From CAYYNQ01 sp964473105 (GTDB lineage: Bacteria; Sumerlaeota; Sumerlaeia; MVZB01), in NCBI GenBank assembly GCA_964473105.1, contig CAYYNQ010000042.1, positions 62,001-126,000 on the forward strand: 64,000 nt of DNA, in the 5' to 3' direction. How positions within the stretch are numbered: position 1 is the stretch's first letter; each line of letters begins with the position of its first letter. The notes below the pieces were generated by a model, which did not search any database, was not told the DNA's origin, and was given only the letters and a program-made list of their open reading frames with translations. Position numbers and translations under genes: made by a program. Positions 23,675 through 33,004 of this stretch are shown piece after piece.

Positions 23675-26467
23675 TTATGCAGTCATGATTCCCGGTTCTG
23701 CGCCGTTTTTCAACAGCTTGGCGACCTGGTCAACAATGTTTTTCTGGCTGATATGATGTAAAGCTGCAGATCCCTCGGCCGGGCTGCTTTGTCGGGGACG
23801 ACCGATAAAATAAAGCGGCCACCGCCCATCGATGGAATATTTGATACGCGGCCGAAGGAATGTCCATGCACCCATATTACGTGGTTCCTCCTGCACCCAG
23901 AACACTTCCTCCAGGTTTGGGTAACTTCCCAGTAAATCGTCGATGGTTTCATCTGGGAACGGGAACATCTGCTCGATCCGGACGATGGAAAGTTCCTCAC
24001 GTGCATCAAATGATTTTTCGCATACAAGGTCATAATATATTTTTCCGGAACACATGATCAACCGCTTGACATTTTTGATGTTTTGGTTGGCAACATCATC
24101 TTGGATGACGGGCTTCCACCGGCCCTGATCCAGTTCCCTCATGTTTGATGAAACCTGCGGATTGCGTAGCAGGCTTTTGGGTGTCAGGACCACCAAGGGA
24201 AGTGGATCTATACGCAGCAGGCAAGCCTGTCTCCTCAGCAGATGGAAATACTGGGCTGCCGTTGTGGGGATTGCAATGCGGATATTGATATCTGCGCTTA
24301 TTGATAAAAAGCGCTCCAGTCTTCCGCTCGAATGATCCGGCCCAGCGCCCTCGTGCCCGTGTGGCAGCAGGATAACCAAGGAAGGAGTCTGGCCCCATTT
24401 ACTCCGCGCGGATGAGACAAATTCATCGATCATGACTTGTGCGCTGTTTATGAAGTCACCGTATTGCGCCTCCCAGATAACAAGTCTGCCTGGCCGCTGG
24501 ACATTATAACCATACTCAAACCCGATTACCGCACATTCGGTAAGCGGGCTGTTAATGACTTCAAAGGCCGCTTTGGCCTGGGGCAGAACATGCAGCGGCG
24601 TGAGCGATTTGCCCGATTCGGATCCGTGCAGCACGCAGTGGCGATGACTGAACGTCCCCCGCTCAACATCCTGGCCGGTGAGACGGATCGCCACGCCGTC
24701 TTCTAGGATTGAGGCAAAAGCTAGCTCCTCCCCAGTGCTCCAGTTGATTCTGTCTTCCGAAGGATGGTCGATTTGGTCCCTACGTTTTTTCAAGATGCGT
24801 TTCAGCTTTCTGTGCACGTCGAACGTATCCGTAATTTCCTGCAACGATTGATTGATGGCAATCAGTCGTTCACGTGGAACCGACGTCATGATTTTCTTGG
24901 CAGCGCCCGGGGGTGGTGTATTGGGTAGGCTGGGTTTGTAATCTTCCTCGGGCTTGAGGGAATCCAGAATATTCTGGAGCTCTTGGTTGTATTTTTTTTC
25001 GATAATCGCCGGGTAAGCTTGGCTGACCTCACCGCGGCGGACCATTTTCTCCGCCCATTGTTTCCGGACTGTCGGGTGCACAGGGATTTTCCGGTAAATC
25101 ACCGGCTGTGTAAAGGCGGCTTCGTCACCTTCGTTGTGACCCCATCGGCGATAGCCGACGAGGTCGATCATGAAATCCTTCTGGAACCTTGCGAGATAGC
25201 CTGCAGCCATCCGTGATGCCTCGATACAACCCTCTACATCATCTGCATTGATGTGAATGATGGGAATTTCATAGCCTTTTGCTAGATCACTGGCGAAAAG
25301 AGTACTTCGGCTGTTTTCTGGATCAGTCGTGAAACCAAGCTGATTGTTAGCAATGATGTGAATCGTCCCGCCGGTCTCATATCCCTTGAGCCTTGAGAGG
25401 TTGAGCGTCTCGGCGACCACGCCCTGTCCGGGAAATGCAGCATCACCGTGGACCATGATCGGCAGTGTTACGTGGTGATCGAACGCGGGGGCGCCAGGGT
25501 TATTGACCTGTGTGCCGACGGCCCGGGCCATCCCCTGTACGACGGGATTGACGAATTCCAAATGACTCGGGTTGGGCGCGACCCTCACCCGCAAGCTTAC
25601 GTGCTCGCCATCCTTGAGGATTAGGGATGTTCCACCGTGATATTTCACATCGCCCATCCACCCCATTTCATTCTGTCCCTCCGCGATATGGTGTTGCACG
25701 GGATCGCTAAACTCAGCAAGGATCTGGCGGTAGGGCATTTTGAGGATATGGGCCAGGACATTAAGCCGGCCGCGGTGTGCCATGCCGATCAGGATATTCG
25801 ATATCCTAAGGCTCGCGACAAGTCGGATGATTTCCTCGAGCATGGGGACCAGCATGTCCAGCCCCTCAATGGAAAATCGGAATTTTCCGGGGAAGACACG
25901 ATGCAGAAATTTTTCGAACGCCTCAACGCGTGTCAATCGTTTGAGCATCAGCTCACTCTTGACGGGTGTCACAGGCGCCCGGAAGCTCCCCTCTTCGACG
26001 ACATACCGCAGCCAAGCACGTTCCTTGGGGATATGGATATGCTCGAAGTCATGCCCCATTGAGGAACAATAAATCCGCCGGAGTTCCTCGATGGCACCCA
26101 ACATGTTATTTGCACGGCGGGCAACGGGTCCCCCGACTGTTGTGGGTGGCATCAGACGCATGTCATCCTCGGTCAGGTTGTGATATGTCGGGATCAGGGA
26201 TGGGTCACCCGGGGGTGATGTGCCAAGCGGGTCAAGCTGCGCTGCAAGATGACCATGGTTGCGGATTGACTGAGCCAAGTTCACTGCACTGACAATCTTG
26301 TGTACCGGTATGCAGTAGTCGGGGCTGAAGGATTCCGGGTCGGGTGTCCAGTTTTCAAAGACTCCTTGTGTCGCCTCGTCAACGGAACCGGGATCCCTGC
26401 AGAAACGGTCATAAAGATCCTGAATGTATGCCGAATTGACGCCAAGAAACTGGTTTTTCAGATCCAT
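23675..26467 (-). CDS. sucA: 2-Oxoglutarate dehydrogenase E1 component
   Basis: Thiamine-diphosphate enzyme that decarboxylates 2-oxoglutarate and loads the succinyl group on the E2 lipoyl arm (TCA cycle). About 930 residues, standard for SucA. The N-terminus has the FLGVNSAYIQDLYDRF-type segment that binds E2 in homologues. The ThDP/Mg site HGDAAFPGQGVVAETLNLS and IANNQLGFTT is intact, as is the C-terminal domain with VIGFEYGYNVQRP and QEEPRNMGAW. I place the start at the ATG at 26467, whose first base overlaps the lpd TGA (TGATG); a GTG lies one codon earlier. Translation is probably coupled to lpd. Confidence 0.97.
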   Translation of the reverse strand: MDLKNQFLGVNSAYIQDLYDRFCRDPGSVDEATQGVFENWTPDPESFSPDYCIPVHKIVSAVNLAQSIRNHGHLAAQLDPLGTSPPGDPSLIPTYHNLTEDDMRLMPPTTVGGPVARRANNMLGAIEELRRIYCSSMGHDFEHIHIPKERAWLRYVVEEGSFRAPVTPVKSELMLKRLTRVEAFEKFLHRVFPGKFRFSIEGLDMLVPMLEEIIRLVASLRISNILIGMAHRGRLNVLAHILKMPYRQILAEFSDPVQHHIAEGQNEMGWMGDVKYHGGTSLILKDGEHVSLRVRVAPNPSHLEFVNPVVQGMARAVGTQVNNPGAPAFDHHVTLPIMVHGDAAFPGQGVVAETLNLSRLKGYETGGTIHIIANNQLGFTTDPENSRSTLFASDLAKGYEIPIIHINADDVEGCIEASRMAAGYLARFQKDFMIDLVGYRRWGHNEGDEAAFTQPVIYRKIPVHPTVRKQWAEKMVRRGEVSQAYPAIIEKKYNQELQNILDSLKPEEDYKPSLPNTPPPGAAKKIMTSVPRERLIAINQSLQEITDTFDVHRKLKRILKKRRDQIDHPSEDRINWSTGEELAFASILEDGVAIRLTGQDVERGTFSHRHCVLHGSESGKSLTPLHVLPQAKAAFEVINSPLTECAVIGFEYGYNVQRPGRLVIWEAQYGDFINSAQVMIDEFVSSARSKWGQTPSLVILLPHGHEGAGPDHSSGRLERFLSISADINIRIAIPTTAAQYFHLLRRQACLLRIDPLPLVVLTPKSLLRNPQVSSNMRELDQGRWKPVIQDDVANQNIKNVKRLIMCSGKIYYDLVCEKSFDAREELSIVRIEQMFPFPDETIDDLLGSYPNLEEVFWVQEEPRNMGAWTFLRPRIKYSIDGRWPLYFIGRPRQSSPAEGSAALHHISQKNIVDQVAKLLKNGAEPGIMTA

Positions 26468-27897
26468 CACCGATTTTCCCTTGGAATCATATGTGTGGAG
26501 TGCCCCAAAAAAACCTCAGCCGCCTCCATTATGGTTTCTGAAAGAGTGGGGTGTGGGTGAATGCTTTCCGCAATATCCTCAATATTGGCAGCCATTTCTA
26601 GGGCGAGCACTCCCTCGGCGATCATGTCGCCCGCTCCAACGCCAACCATGCCGACACCCAAGATCCGTCCAGATTCAGGGTCGGCGATCAACTTTGTCAG
26701 GCCCTCCTGTCTAGCAAGCGTTGCGGCCCGGCCCGACGCGGCCCATGGGAAACGACCGATTTCAACTTTAATTCCCTTTTCGGCCGCCTCGTCTTCGGTC
26801 AACCCGGCCCAAGCGATTTCCGGGTCGGTAAAGACCACTGCGGGAATACAGGCCACGTCATAAATTGTTTTTTTACCGGCAATGACTTCGGCGGCAACCT
26901 TTGCCTCCTTCGATGCCTTGTGTGCGAGCATGGGTTCACCCGCAACATCACCGATGGCGAAAATTGACGGATCGGATGTCTGCATTCTTTCGTCTACCTT
27001 GATGAATCCCCGATCGATGATCTCGACATTTGTATTTTCCAGCCCGAGTTTCCCGGTGTTCGGTGTACGGCCGATCGAAACAAGAACACGGTCATAAGTC
27101 TCCTCACGTGTCTGGTTTTTATCCTCAAGCAATGCGGTGATACCCTTGTCCGTGGCCTTGAGGGATACAACTCTTGTCTCCAGCATGATTGTTTCAAAAG
27201 ACCTGTTGATCCTGTGCTGCAGGGGCTTGACCAGATCGCTGTCAACTCCCGTCAGCAGTGTGGGCGTCATCTCAACCACCGAAACCGCCGAACCCAGTGC
27301 TTGGTAAATTGTTCCCATTTCAAGGCCAATGTATCCGCCGCCGATCACAAGTAATTTGTCCGGGATATCTTTCAGCTCAAGGGACCCGGTCGAGTCCATG
27401 ACACGTTCATCACCGATGTTGAATATGTCCGGCACGATTGGGCGTGAACCGGTTGCGATAATACAGTGCCCAAAATCTAATGATTTAGGAATATTGTCGG
27501 CGCCCCGACCGCCCGTCAATTTCAAGGTTTTTGAACAGGAAAATTCCGCGCGAGCATGCAGGTAATTCACCTTGCGTGCATTTGCAAGCTGCCTGATGCC
27601 ACCCCCGAGCTTTTCGATCACACCGTCCTTGAAGCCGCGGAGCTTATCGATATTGATCCCGGGTTCACCGAACGTGATCCCCATTTCCGATACTTCACGG
27701 GTCTCGTTGATCAGTCTGGCAATGTGCAGCAGCGCTTTGGAGGGGATGCACCCCCGCTGAAGGCAAACGCCACCCGGTTGTCCCTCATCGTTGACAAGGG
27801 TGACCTTATAACCCATATTTGCCGCATGAAAAGCTGCAGCATAACCACCCGGGCCTGAGCCGATTACAACAACCTGGGTATAGTTATTATCACTCAT
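26467..27897 (-). CDS. lpd: Dihydrolipoyl dehydrogenase (E3)
   Basis: FAD enzyme that reoxidises the dihydrolipoyl arms of 2-oxoacid dehydrogenases and makes NADH. 476 residues with the FAD dinucleotide motif GSGPGGYAAAFHAA (13-26), redox disulfide Cys45/Cys50 in GGVCLQRGCIPSKALL, the NAD motif GGGYIGLEMG, the second FAD motif AIGDVAGEPMLAHKA and the active-site HPHPTLSE. Its position between aceF and sucA, 13 bases after aceF and overlapping sucA, indicates that this one E3 serves both complexes; no other lpd is in the window. Confidence 0.98.
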   Translation of the reverse strand: MSDNNYTQVVVIGSGPGGYAAAFHAANMGYKVTLVNDEGQPGGVCLQRGCIPSKALLHIARLINETREVSEMGITFGEPGINIDKLRGFKDGVIEKLGGGIRQLANARKVNYLHARAEFSCSKTLKLTGGRGADNIPKSLDFGHCIIATGSRPIVPDIFNIGDERVMDSTGSLELKDIPDKLLVIGGGYIGLEMGTIYQALGSAVSVVEMTPTLLTGVDSDLVKPLQHRINRSFETIMLETRVVSLKATDKGITALLEDKNQTREETYDRVLVSIGRTPNTGKLGLENTNVEIIDRGFIKVDERMQTSDPSIFAIGDVAGEPMLAHKASKEAKVAAEVIAGKKTIYDVACIPAVVFTDPEIAWAGLTEDEAAEKGIKVEIGRFPWAASGRAATLARQEGLTKLIADPESGRILGVGMVGVGAGDMIAEGVLALEMAANIEDIAESIHPHPTLSETIMEAAEVFLGHSTHMIPRENR

Positions 27898-27910
27898 AAG
27901 ATTCCTTCCA

Positions 27911-29185
27911 TTACATGCAAAACATTAGGTCAAGAGGATTGCCCATGCATTCGGCCAGCTCGTGAGTAAAGCGCGCGCCTTGAGCACCGTCGATGATCCG
28001 GTGGTCATATCCCAGGCATAGGGGCAGCATTAGCCTGATCTCAATTTTACCGTTTGTATGGTATACCGGCAATCTTTCTGCCTTGGCGACACCAAGGATG
28101 GCAACTTCGGGAGGGTTGATGATCGGGTTGAACGCGACACCACCGATCCCCCCGAGATTGCTCAGTGTAAACGTACTCCCTCTGAGTTCGTCGGACTTTA
28201 TATCACCTGACCGCGTCCGCCGTGCGATATCATCCAGTTCTCGGATGATATCAAGGATGCTCTTACGGCCGACATCGCGAATGACAGGCACCAAGAGCCC
28301 TCGTCCACTATCGACGGCAACCCCGACATGAATCTGTTTCTTGAGAAGCAACTGGTTATTCTCCATGTCCAGCTGTGAATTTAATTCCGGGAATTTCTTC
28401 AGGAGCATGCCAAGGATGCGGATTATCACGGCAGTGACCGTCAGTCTGGGACTGTCCTCGGCAAGTTTCTGATTGTAGTTGTGACGTATTGTGTCGAGTT
28501 GTGTGATGTCGGCTTTATCGTGCTGGTGGACATGAGGGATGCTTGTCCATGACCGAGTCATTTTTTCCGCGATAATACTGCGTATTTGCGTAAAGGGAAT
28601 CATCTCTATGCCGGAGTCCTGATCCGTCAATGCTGGTCTATGCACGCTGGTGATCAGTCCTTTTGCATGGGCCTTGACATCAGAATCCGAAATTCTGCCT
28701 CCCGGGTTTGAGCCCGCGACCTGCGAAATGTCGACCCCCAATTCACGGGCAAGCTTGCGGACGGATGGTGAAGCCGGTGGTGGAGTCACAGCAGGGTTGG
28801 TTACCGGGATGGGTGGTGATAGTGACTTTTCCGGAGCGGGTGAAACCGACGCTGATCTGACTGGTTGGGGTGTTTGTGTTGAATCCGGGATTTCCAGAGC
28901 AGGGCCCGTTGATGTATCGGCCGGATCCGTATCCATTTTTTCCTCCGCATCTTCCTCGACTGTCAGGACAACGGCCCCGACGTCCACCATGCCGCCCTCC
29001 GAAACATTCAGTGAAGTAATCCTTCCCCCGACTTCTGAAGTGATTTCCAGAGAAGCCTTGTCCGTTTCAATCTCCATGATCACCTGGTTGAGCTGAAGGG
29101 TTTCGTCTACGGCTACAAGTAGGCGAATGACCTTCGCCTGATCAATATTTTCCCCAACTTCGGGCAGCCTGAATTCAATTGCCAT
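27911..29185 (-). CDS. aceF: Dihydrolipoamide acetyltransferase (E2 of pyruvate dehydrogenase)
   Basis: Core subunit that transfers acetyl from its lipoyl arm to CoA. 424 residues: a single lipoyl domain (Lys43 in ETDKASLEI), a Pro/Ser/Thr-rich flexible linker (~85-138), a clear peripheral-subunit-binding domain at 139-174 (SPSVRKLARELGVD ... GGRISDSDV) and the catalytic domain ending with GYDHRIIDGAQGARF. Many aceF genes encode two or three lipoyl domains; this one has one. It lies 29 bases after aceE and 13 before lpd. Confidence 0.95.
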   Translation of the reverse strand: MAIEFRLPEVGENIDQAKVIRLLVAVDETLQLNQVIMEIETDKASLEITSEVGGRITSLNVSEGGMVDVGAVVLTVEEDAEEKMDTDPADTSTGPALEIPDSTQTPQPVRSASVSPAPEKSLSPPIPVTNPAVTPPPASPSVRKLARELGVDISQVAGSNPGGRISDSDVKAHAKGLITSVHRPALTDQDSGIEMIPFTQIRSIIAEKMTRSWTSIPHVHQHDKADITQLDTIRHNYNQKLAEDSPRLTVTAVIIRILGMLLKKFPELNSQLDMENNQLLLKKQIHVGVAVDSGRGLLVPVIRDVGRKSILDIIRELDDIARRTRSGDIKSDELRGSTFTLSNLGGIGGVAFNPIINPPEVAILGVAKAERLPVYHTNGKIEIRLMLPLCLGYDHRIIDGAQGARFTHELAECMGNPLDLMFCM

Positions 29186-29214
29186 GATCTGGTGTTTTCC
29201 TGTTCCGGAACCTT

Positions 29215-31905
29215 CTAGGAATTGAGCGGGTTGAGCTTCTCAGGATTGATGGAAAGATCCCTGATGGCCCCGGTCACGGTATCCATCGGGATCTGGCCAT
29301 CGAGGGCCAGCCCGTAAAGTGCAGCCAACACAATGTATCGGCTGTCCACCTCGAAGAAGTTCCTCAGGGCCTCGCGTGAATCGCTGCGTCCAAAACCGTC
29401 GGTCCCGAGTGTCATGAACCGGCCCGGCACAGATGCGCTGATCAGGTCCGGCAATGCCCTGACATAATCCGATGCCGCAACATAAACCGCCTGTTCGTCC
29501 TTCAGTAGTTCGCGGGCATAGGATATCCGGGGTTTCTCGCCGGGATGCATCATGTTCCACCGGCAGGTCTCTTGCTGGTCCATATAGAGTTGCTTGTAGC
29601 TGGTTACGCTGTAGATGTTGGAAGCCACATTGTATTTCTCTTCCAGAAGCAGTGCCGCCTCAATGGCATGATTCAGGATCGGCCCGCTACCCAAGAGATT
29701 TGCCGTTGGTCCGTTGCTGTCCATATCCGATCGTTTCAGGGTATAAATCCCACGAATGATCCCATCCTTCACACCATCAGGCATGGGTGGCTGGGGGTAA
29801 TTCTCATTATAGGCCGTGATGTAGTAGAAAATATTCTCCTGTTCCACATACATGCGGTGGATTCCATCCTCAACAATCACTGCAGCTTCGTAGGCAAAAG
29901 CCGGATCATAGGCGCGAAGGTTGGGCTGGGGGTAAGCAAGCAGGTGACTATGGCCGTCTTCATGCTGCAAACCTTCTCCATTTAACGTGGTTCTGCCGGC
30001 GGTTGCACCAATTAGAAATCCCTTGGCGCGCATGTCACCCGCGAGCCAGACCAGGTCGCCTATGCGCTGCATGCCGAACATGGAATAAAAGAGAAAAAAG
30101 GGGATCATGTTAATACCGTGGGTTGAATAAGCCGTCCCGGCTGCAATGAACGATGACATTGAGCCGGCCTCAGTGATTCCCTCCTCGAGGATCTGCCCGT
30201 CCTGTGCTTCCTTGTAGTAGAGCAGGCTGCTGGCATCGACCGGTTCATAGAGCTGGCCAACGTGTGAGTAGATTCCACATTGGCGAAACATGGCCTCCAT
30301 CCCGAAAGTTCGCGCTTCATCCGGGACAATGGGGACAATATTTTTGCCGACTGAGGCATCCTTTATCAGCCGGGAAAGAATTCGAACGATTACCATGGTG
30401 GTGGAAACCGCCCGGTCATCGGTGCTGGCATAAAATTCCCTGAAGACCCCCGGGTCGACCATATCAAGGGCGGAAGCGGATATGAGACGTTTAGGTGTAT
30501 ATCCACCCAGCATTGTGCGTTGCCCGTGGAGATATTTCATATCCACGCTGTTATCGTCAGGTTTGTAGAAAGGTGCATCTGCAACATCCGTGTCGCTAAT
30601 GGGTATCCCGAAGCGGGTGCGGAATTTCCGAAGTTCCTCCTCGTTCAGCTGCTTTTGCTGGTGCGTGATATTGCGACCCTCGCCAGCTTCACCGAGGCCA
30701 TATCCCTTGACGGTGTGTGCAAGAATGACCGTAGGGGAACCCCGGTTTTCGACAGCAGCCTTGTATGCGGCGTGGACTTTTTGGGGGTCATGTCCGCCCC
30801 TGCGCAGTTTTTTGAGTTCCTCATCACTGAGGTGTTCGACCATCTTTAGGAGCTCAGGATATTTCCCGAAGAATTCCCTGCGGATATAGGCCCCCGATTC
30901 AACGCTCAATTTCTGCTGTTCCCCATCAATCAACTCACCCAGACGTTTGATCAGCAGGCCGGTATCATCGTGGGCAAGCAGGCTGTCCCACTCGCTCCCC
31001 CATAGAACCTTGATGACATTCCAACCTGCACCCCTGAATGCAGCCTCAAGTTCATCGACCACTCTTGAATTACCGCGGACAGGTCCGTCAAGGCGTTGCA
31101 GATTGCAGTTGATGACAAATATCAGGTTTTCAAGTTGTTCCCGGGATGCCAGGTTGATTGCACCCAGAGTCTCAGGTTCATCGGTTTCTCCATCACCCAG
31201 AAAGCACCAGACCTTGCAATCCTGTGTATTCTTGATCCCCCTGTCCTTAAGATATTCATTGAAGCGAGCCTGATAGATGGCGGTGATTGGGCCTAGTCCC
31301 ATCGAGACGGTGGGGAATTGCCAGAAATCCGGCATCAACCATGGATGTGGATATGAGGACAGGCCGCCCTCGGGCTGGAGTTCGCGCCGGAAGTTGTTCA
31401 GGTGTTCTTCAGAGAGGCGACCTTCGAGGAACGCCCGGGCATAAATACCCGGTGAAGCGTGCCCCTGAAAGAAGACTTGGTCACCCGAAAAGTCGCAGTT
31501 CGGCGAACGGAAGAAATGGTTGAAGCCAACCTCGATCAAGGTGGCCGCGGAGGCATAGGTCGAGATATGTCCGCCGATTCCGTCGGAGTGGCGATTCGCA
31601 CGCACAACCATTGCCATTGCATTCCAACGAATATAACTTTTAAGCCGACGCTCTATGTCCCGGTTGCCCGGGTATAGAGGCTGCTGGTCGATGGGGATGG
31701 TATTGACATAGGGCGTGATTCGGGTGTAGGGAAGCTGAACACCCTGATTATATGCGTATTTGTCTAGGAAACTGATCAACTGGCTAACCCGGGCAGGGCC
31801 GGAACGTGACAGGACCTCTTGAAGTGATTCAAGCCATTCCCGCGTCTCGAGGGGATCATTGTCGAAGTTGGAATCCGGAGATGGGGTTGTCTGTCGGCCC
31901 TGCAT
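29215..31905 (-). CDS. aceE: Pyruvate dehydrogenase E1 component, homodimeric type
   Basis: Thiamine-diphosphate enzyme that decarboxylates pyruvate and acetylates the AceF lipoyl arm. 896 residues, the single-chain form found in gammaproteobacteria and actinobacteria rather than the alpha/beta form. Conserved segments: GGHISTYASAATL, FFQGHASPGIYARAFLEGRL, the ThDP motif WCFLGDGETDEPETLGAI ... NCNLQRLDGPVRGN, and IPFFLFYSMFGMQRIGD. First gene of the five-gene run. ATG 31905 has no strong Shine-Dalgarno. A candidate promoter is about 200 bases upstream. Confidence 0.97.
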   Translation of the reverse strand: MQGRQTTPSPDSNFDNDPLETREWLESLQEVLSRSGPARVSQLISFLDKYAYNQGVQLPYTRITPYVNTIPIDQQPLYPGNRDIERRLKSYIRWNAMAMVVRANRHSDGIGGHISTYASAATLIEVGFNHFFRSPNCDFSGDQVFFQGHASPGIYARAFLEGRLSEEHLNNFRRELQPEGGLSSYPHPWLMPDFWQFPTVSMGLGPITAIYQARFNEYLKDRGIKNTQDCKVWCFLGDGETDEPETLGAINLASREQLENLIFVINCNLQRLDGPVRGNSRVVDELEAAFRGAGWNVIKVLWGSEWDSLLAHDDTGLLIKRLGELIDGEQQKLSVESGAYIRREFFGKYPELLKMVEHLSDEELKKLRRGGHDPQKVHAAYKAAVENRGSPTVILAHTVKGYGLGEAGEGRNITHQQKQLNEEELRKFRTRFGIPISDTDVADAPFYKPDDNSVDMKYLHGQRTMLGGYTPKRLISASALDMVDPGVFREFYASTDDRAVSTTMVIVRILSRLIKDASVGKNIVPIVPDEARTFGMEAMFRQCGIYSHVGQLYEPVDASSLLYYKEAQDGQILEEGITEAGSMSSFIAAGTAYSTHGINMIPFFLFYSMFGMQRIGDLVWLAGDMRAKGFLIGATAGRTTLNGEGLQHEDGHSHLLAYPQPNLRAYDPAFAYEAAVIVEDGIHRMYVEQENIFYYITAYNENYPQPPMPDGVKDGIIRGIYTLKRSDMDSNGPTANLLGSGPILNHAIEAALLLEEKYNVASNIYSVTSYKQLYMDQQETCRWNMMHPGEKPRISYARELLKDEQAVYVAASDYVRALPDLISASVPGRFMTLGTDGFGRSDSREALRNFFEVDSRYIVLAALYGLALDGQIPMDTVTGAIRDLSINPEKLNPLNS

Positions 31906-32254
31906 ATGTACGGATGATGACTTTCTTGGATTCTAAGGCCTGTGTGGTCGGGCGAAGGTTTCAGGCATCGCGTCGGTTGCCAGCAGCGGAGGTCTTTGGG
32001 ATCCGGGAACGAGGGGTGGCAGACCGATATGCCGATTCCGAATCTTGACTAGCTATGTCATCGTGAACCCACGGATGCCAATCTGTCGGGCCAGTCTCGT
32101 CACTTATGTTAAGTTAACCGGTAAAGACAATCAAAAGAAACATGCATGAGGAAGTTTCCGAGGGAGTGCATTCGTCGAAGACATGAGGCCGTATTTCATA
32201 CGGTCTGCGGGCGTCCATGAGGGCTATTTCCCGCCCGCCACGATGCCTTTTTCT
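31906..32254. other. Intergenic leader upstream of aceE
   Basis: No gene is supported here. It separates aceE from the unknown gene at 32255, both on the minus strand. It contains the candidate aceE promoter at 32106-32134 and would give an unusually long untranslated leader of about 200 bases; no known riboswitch fold was recognised by eye. Confidence 0.5.
32106..32134 (-). promoter_or_regulatory. Candidate sigma70 promoter for the aceE-aceF-lpd-sucA-sucB run
   Basis: On the minus strand TTGATT (32129-32134) is followed after 17 bases by TAACAT (32106-32111): four of six matches to each consensus box at ideal spacing. It lies about 200 bases upstream of the aceE ATG. Confidence 0.4.
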
Positions 32255-32812
32255 TCACTCCATTTCGAGGCTCGGTTTGTTCAGGAACATATCCTCCTGA
32301 TCACATTCCCTGAGCACCCTGTGAACAAGGGCGAAAAAAAACTCACGTTGTTCATTCAGCGCCGAAACAAACCTTGAGCGTAAAGCCAGGGCATGTTCGG
32401 GTGCAATCTTGCGAAAGGCCTGTGCATATTCCCTTTCCATGACATCGAGATAGGGGAGATCTATTTCCTCGTCCAACATTGTGGCAAGACGGTTTCGGGC
32501 TTCCCTGTCTAGGTTGCGAACGCGTTTGATCAGTGTTTCAATTGCCCTGACGTTCTGCTGCGGGTTGGGGAAGCTAGATGGTAGTTCCATATCGAAAATA
32601 TCCCTTTCAAACCGGGTCAGGGTTTTTCTGGGCCCTGAACCGGATTCCAGTCTCAACCATGCGGCCCCAGAGTCTGTATTTACAACTAGCAATTCTCCGG
32701 CCAAATAAACCCACCCAATATTCACCGAAATTCCTGTATTAATTACAGGATGAACCCAGTTCAGGGTAGTTTTGTCCCCCCGAGTTGCAAATAGAGCGCC
32801 AGGAATGTGCAA
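32255..32812 (-). CDS. Unknown protein, helical C-terminal half
   Basis: I do not recognise this protein. The frame gives 185 residues from TTG 32812; a GTG at 32725 (residue 30), with AGGA about 6 bases before it, may be the true start and would give 156 residues. After a short beta-like N-terminus (GWVYLAGELLVVNTDSGAAWLRLESGSG) the rest is charged and mostly helical (ETLIKRVRNLDREARNRLA, MEREYAQAFRKIAPEHALAL). No signal peptide, membrane segment or catalytic motif is visible. Its 5' end faces the divergent glycosyltransferase gene. Coding character is fair, not strong. Confidence 0.5.
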   Translation of the reverse strand: MHIPGALFATRGDKTTLNWVHPVINTGISVNIGWVYLAGELLVVNTDSGAAWLRLESGSGPRKTLTRFERDIFDMELPSSFPNPQQNVRAIETLIKRVRNLDREARNRLATMLDEEIDLPYLDVMEREYAQAFRKIAPEHALALRSRFVSALNEQREFFFALVHRVLRECDQEDMFLNKPSLEME

Positions 32813-33004
32813 TTCAGTTCAGGGTTTTCAGGCCATTCCCGACTGTCCGGTCGCAATCCCTTTCTTTTCGCCGGACAATTACAACCGTTCCCGAAAGATC
32901 CATTCTTCTGGGAAACCAGGGTGAAAGGGGTCAAGGGCCTGATCTCATCAACGATCATGGTAATTACAATTGCCAATATGCATTTCACAGGTTACGGGTT
33001 GGTG

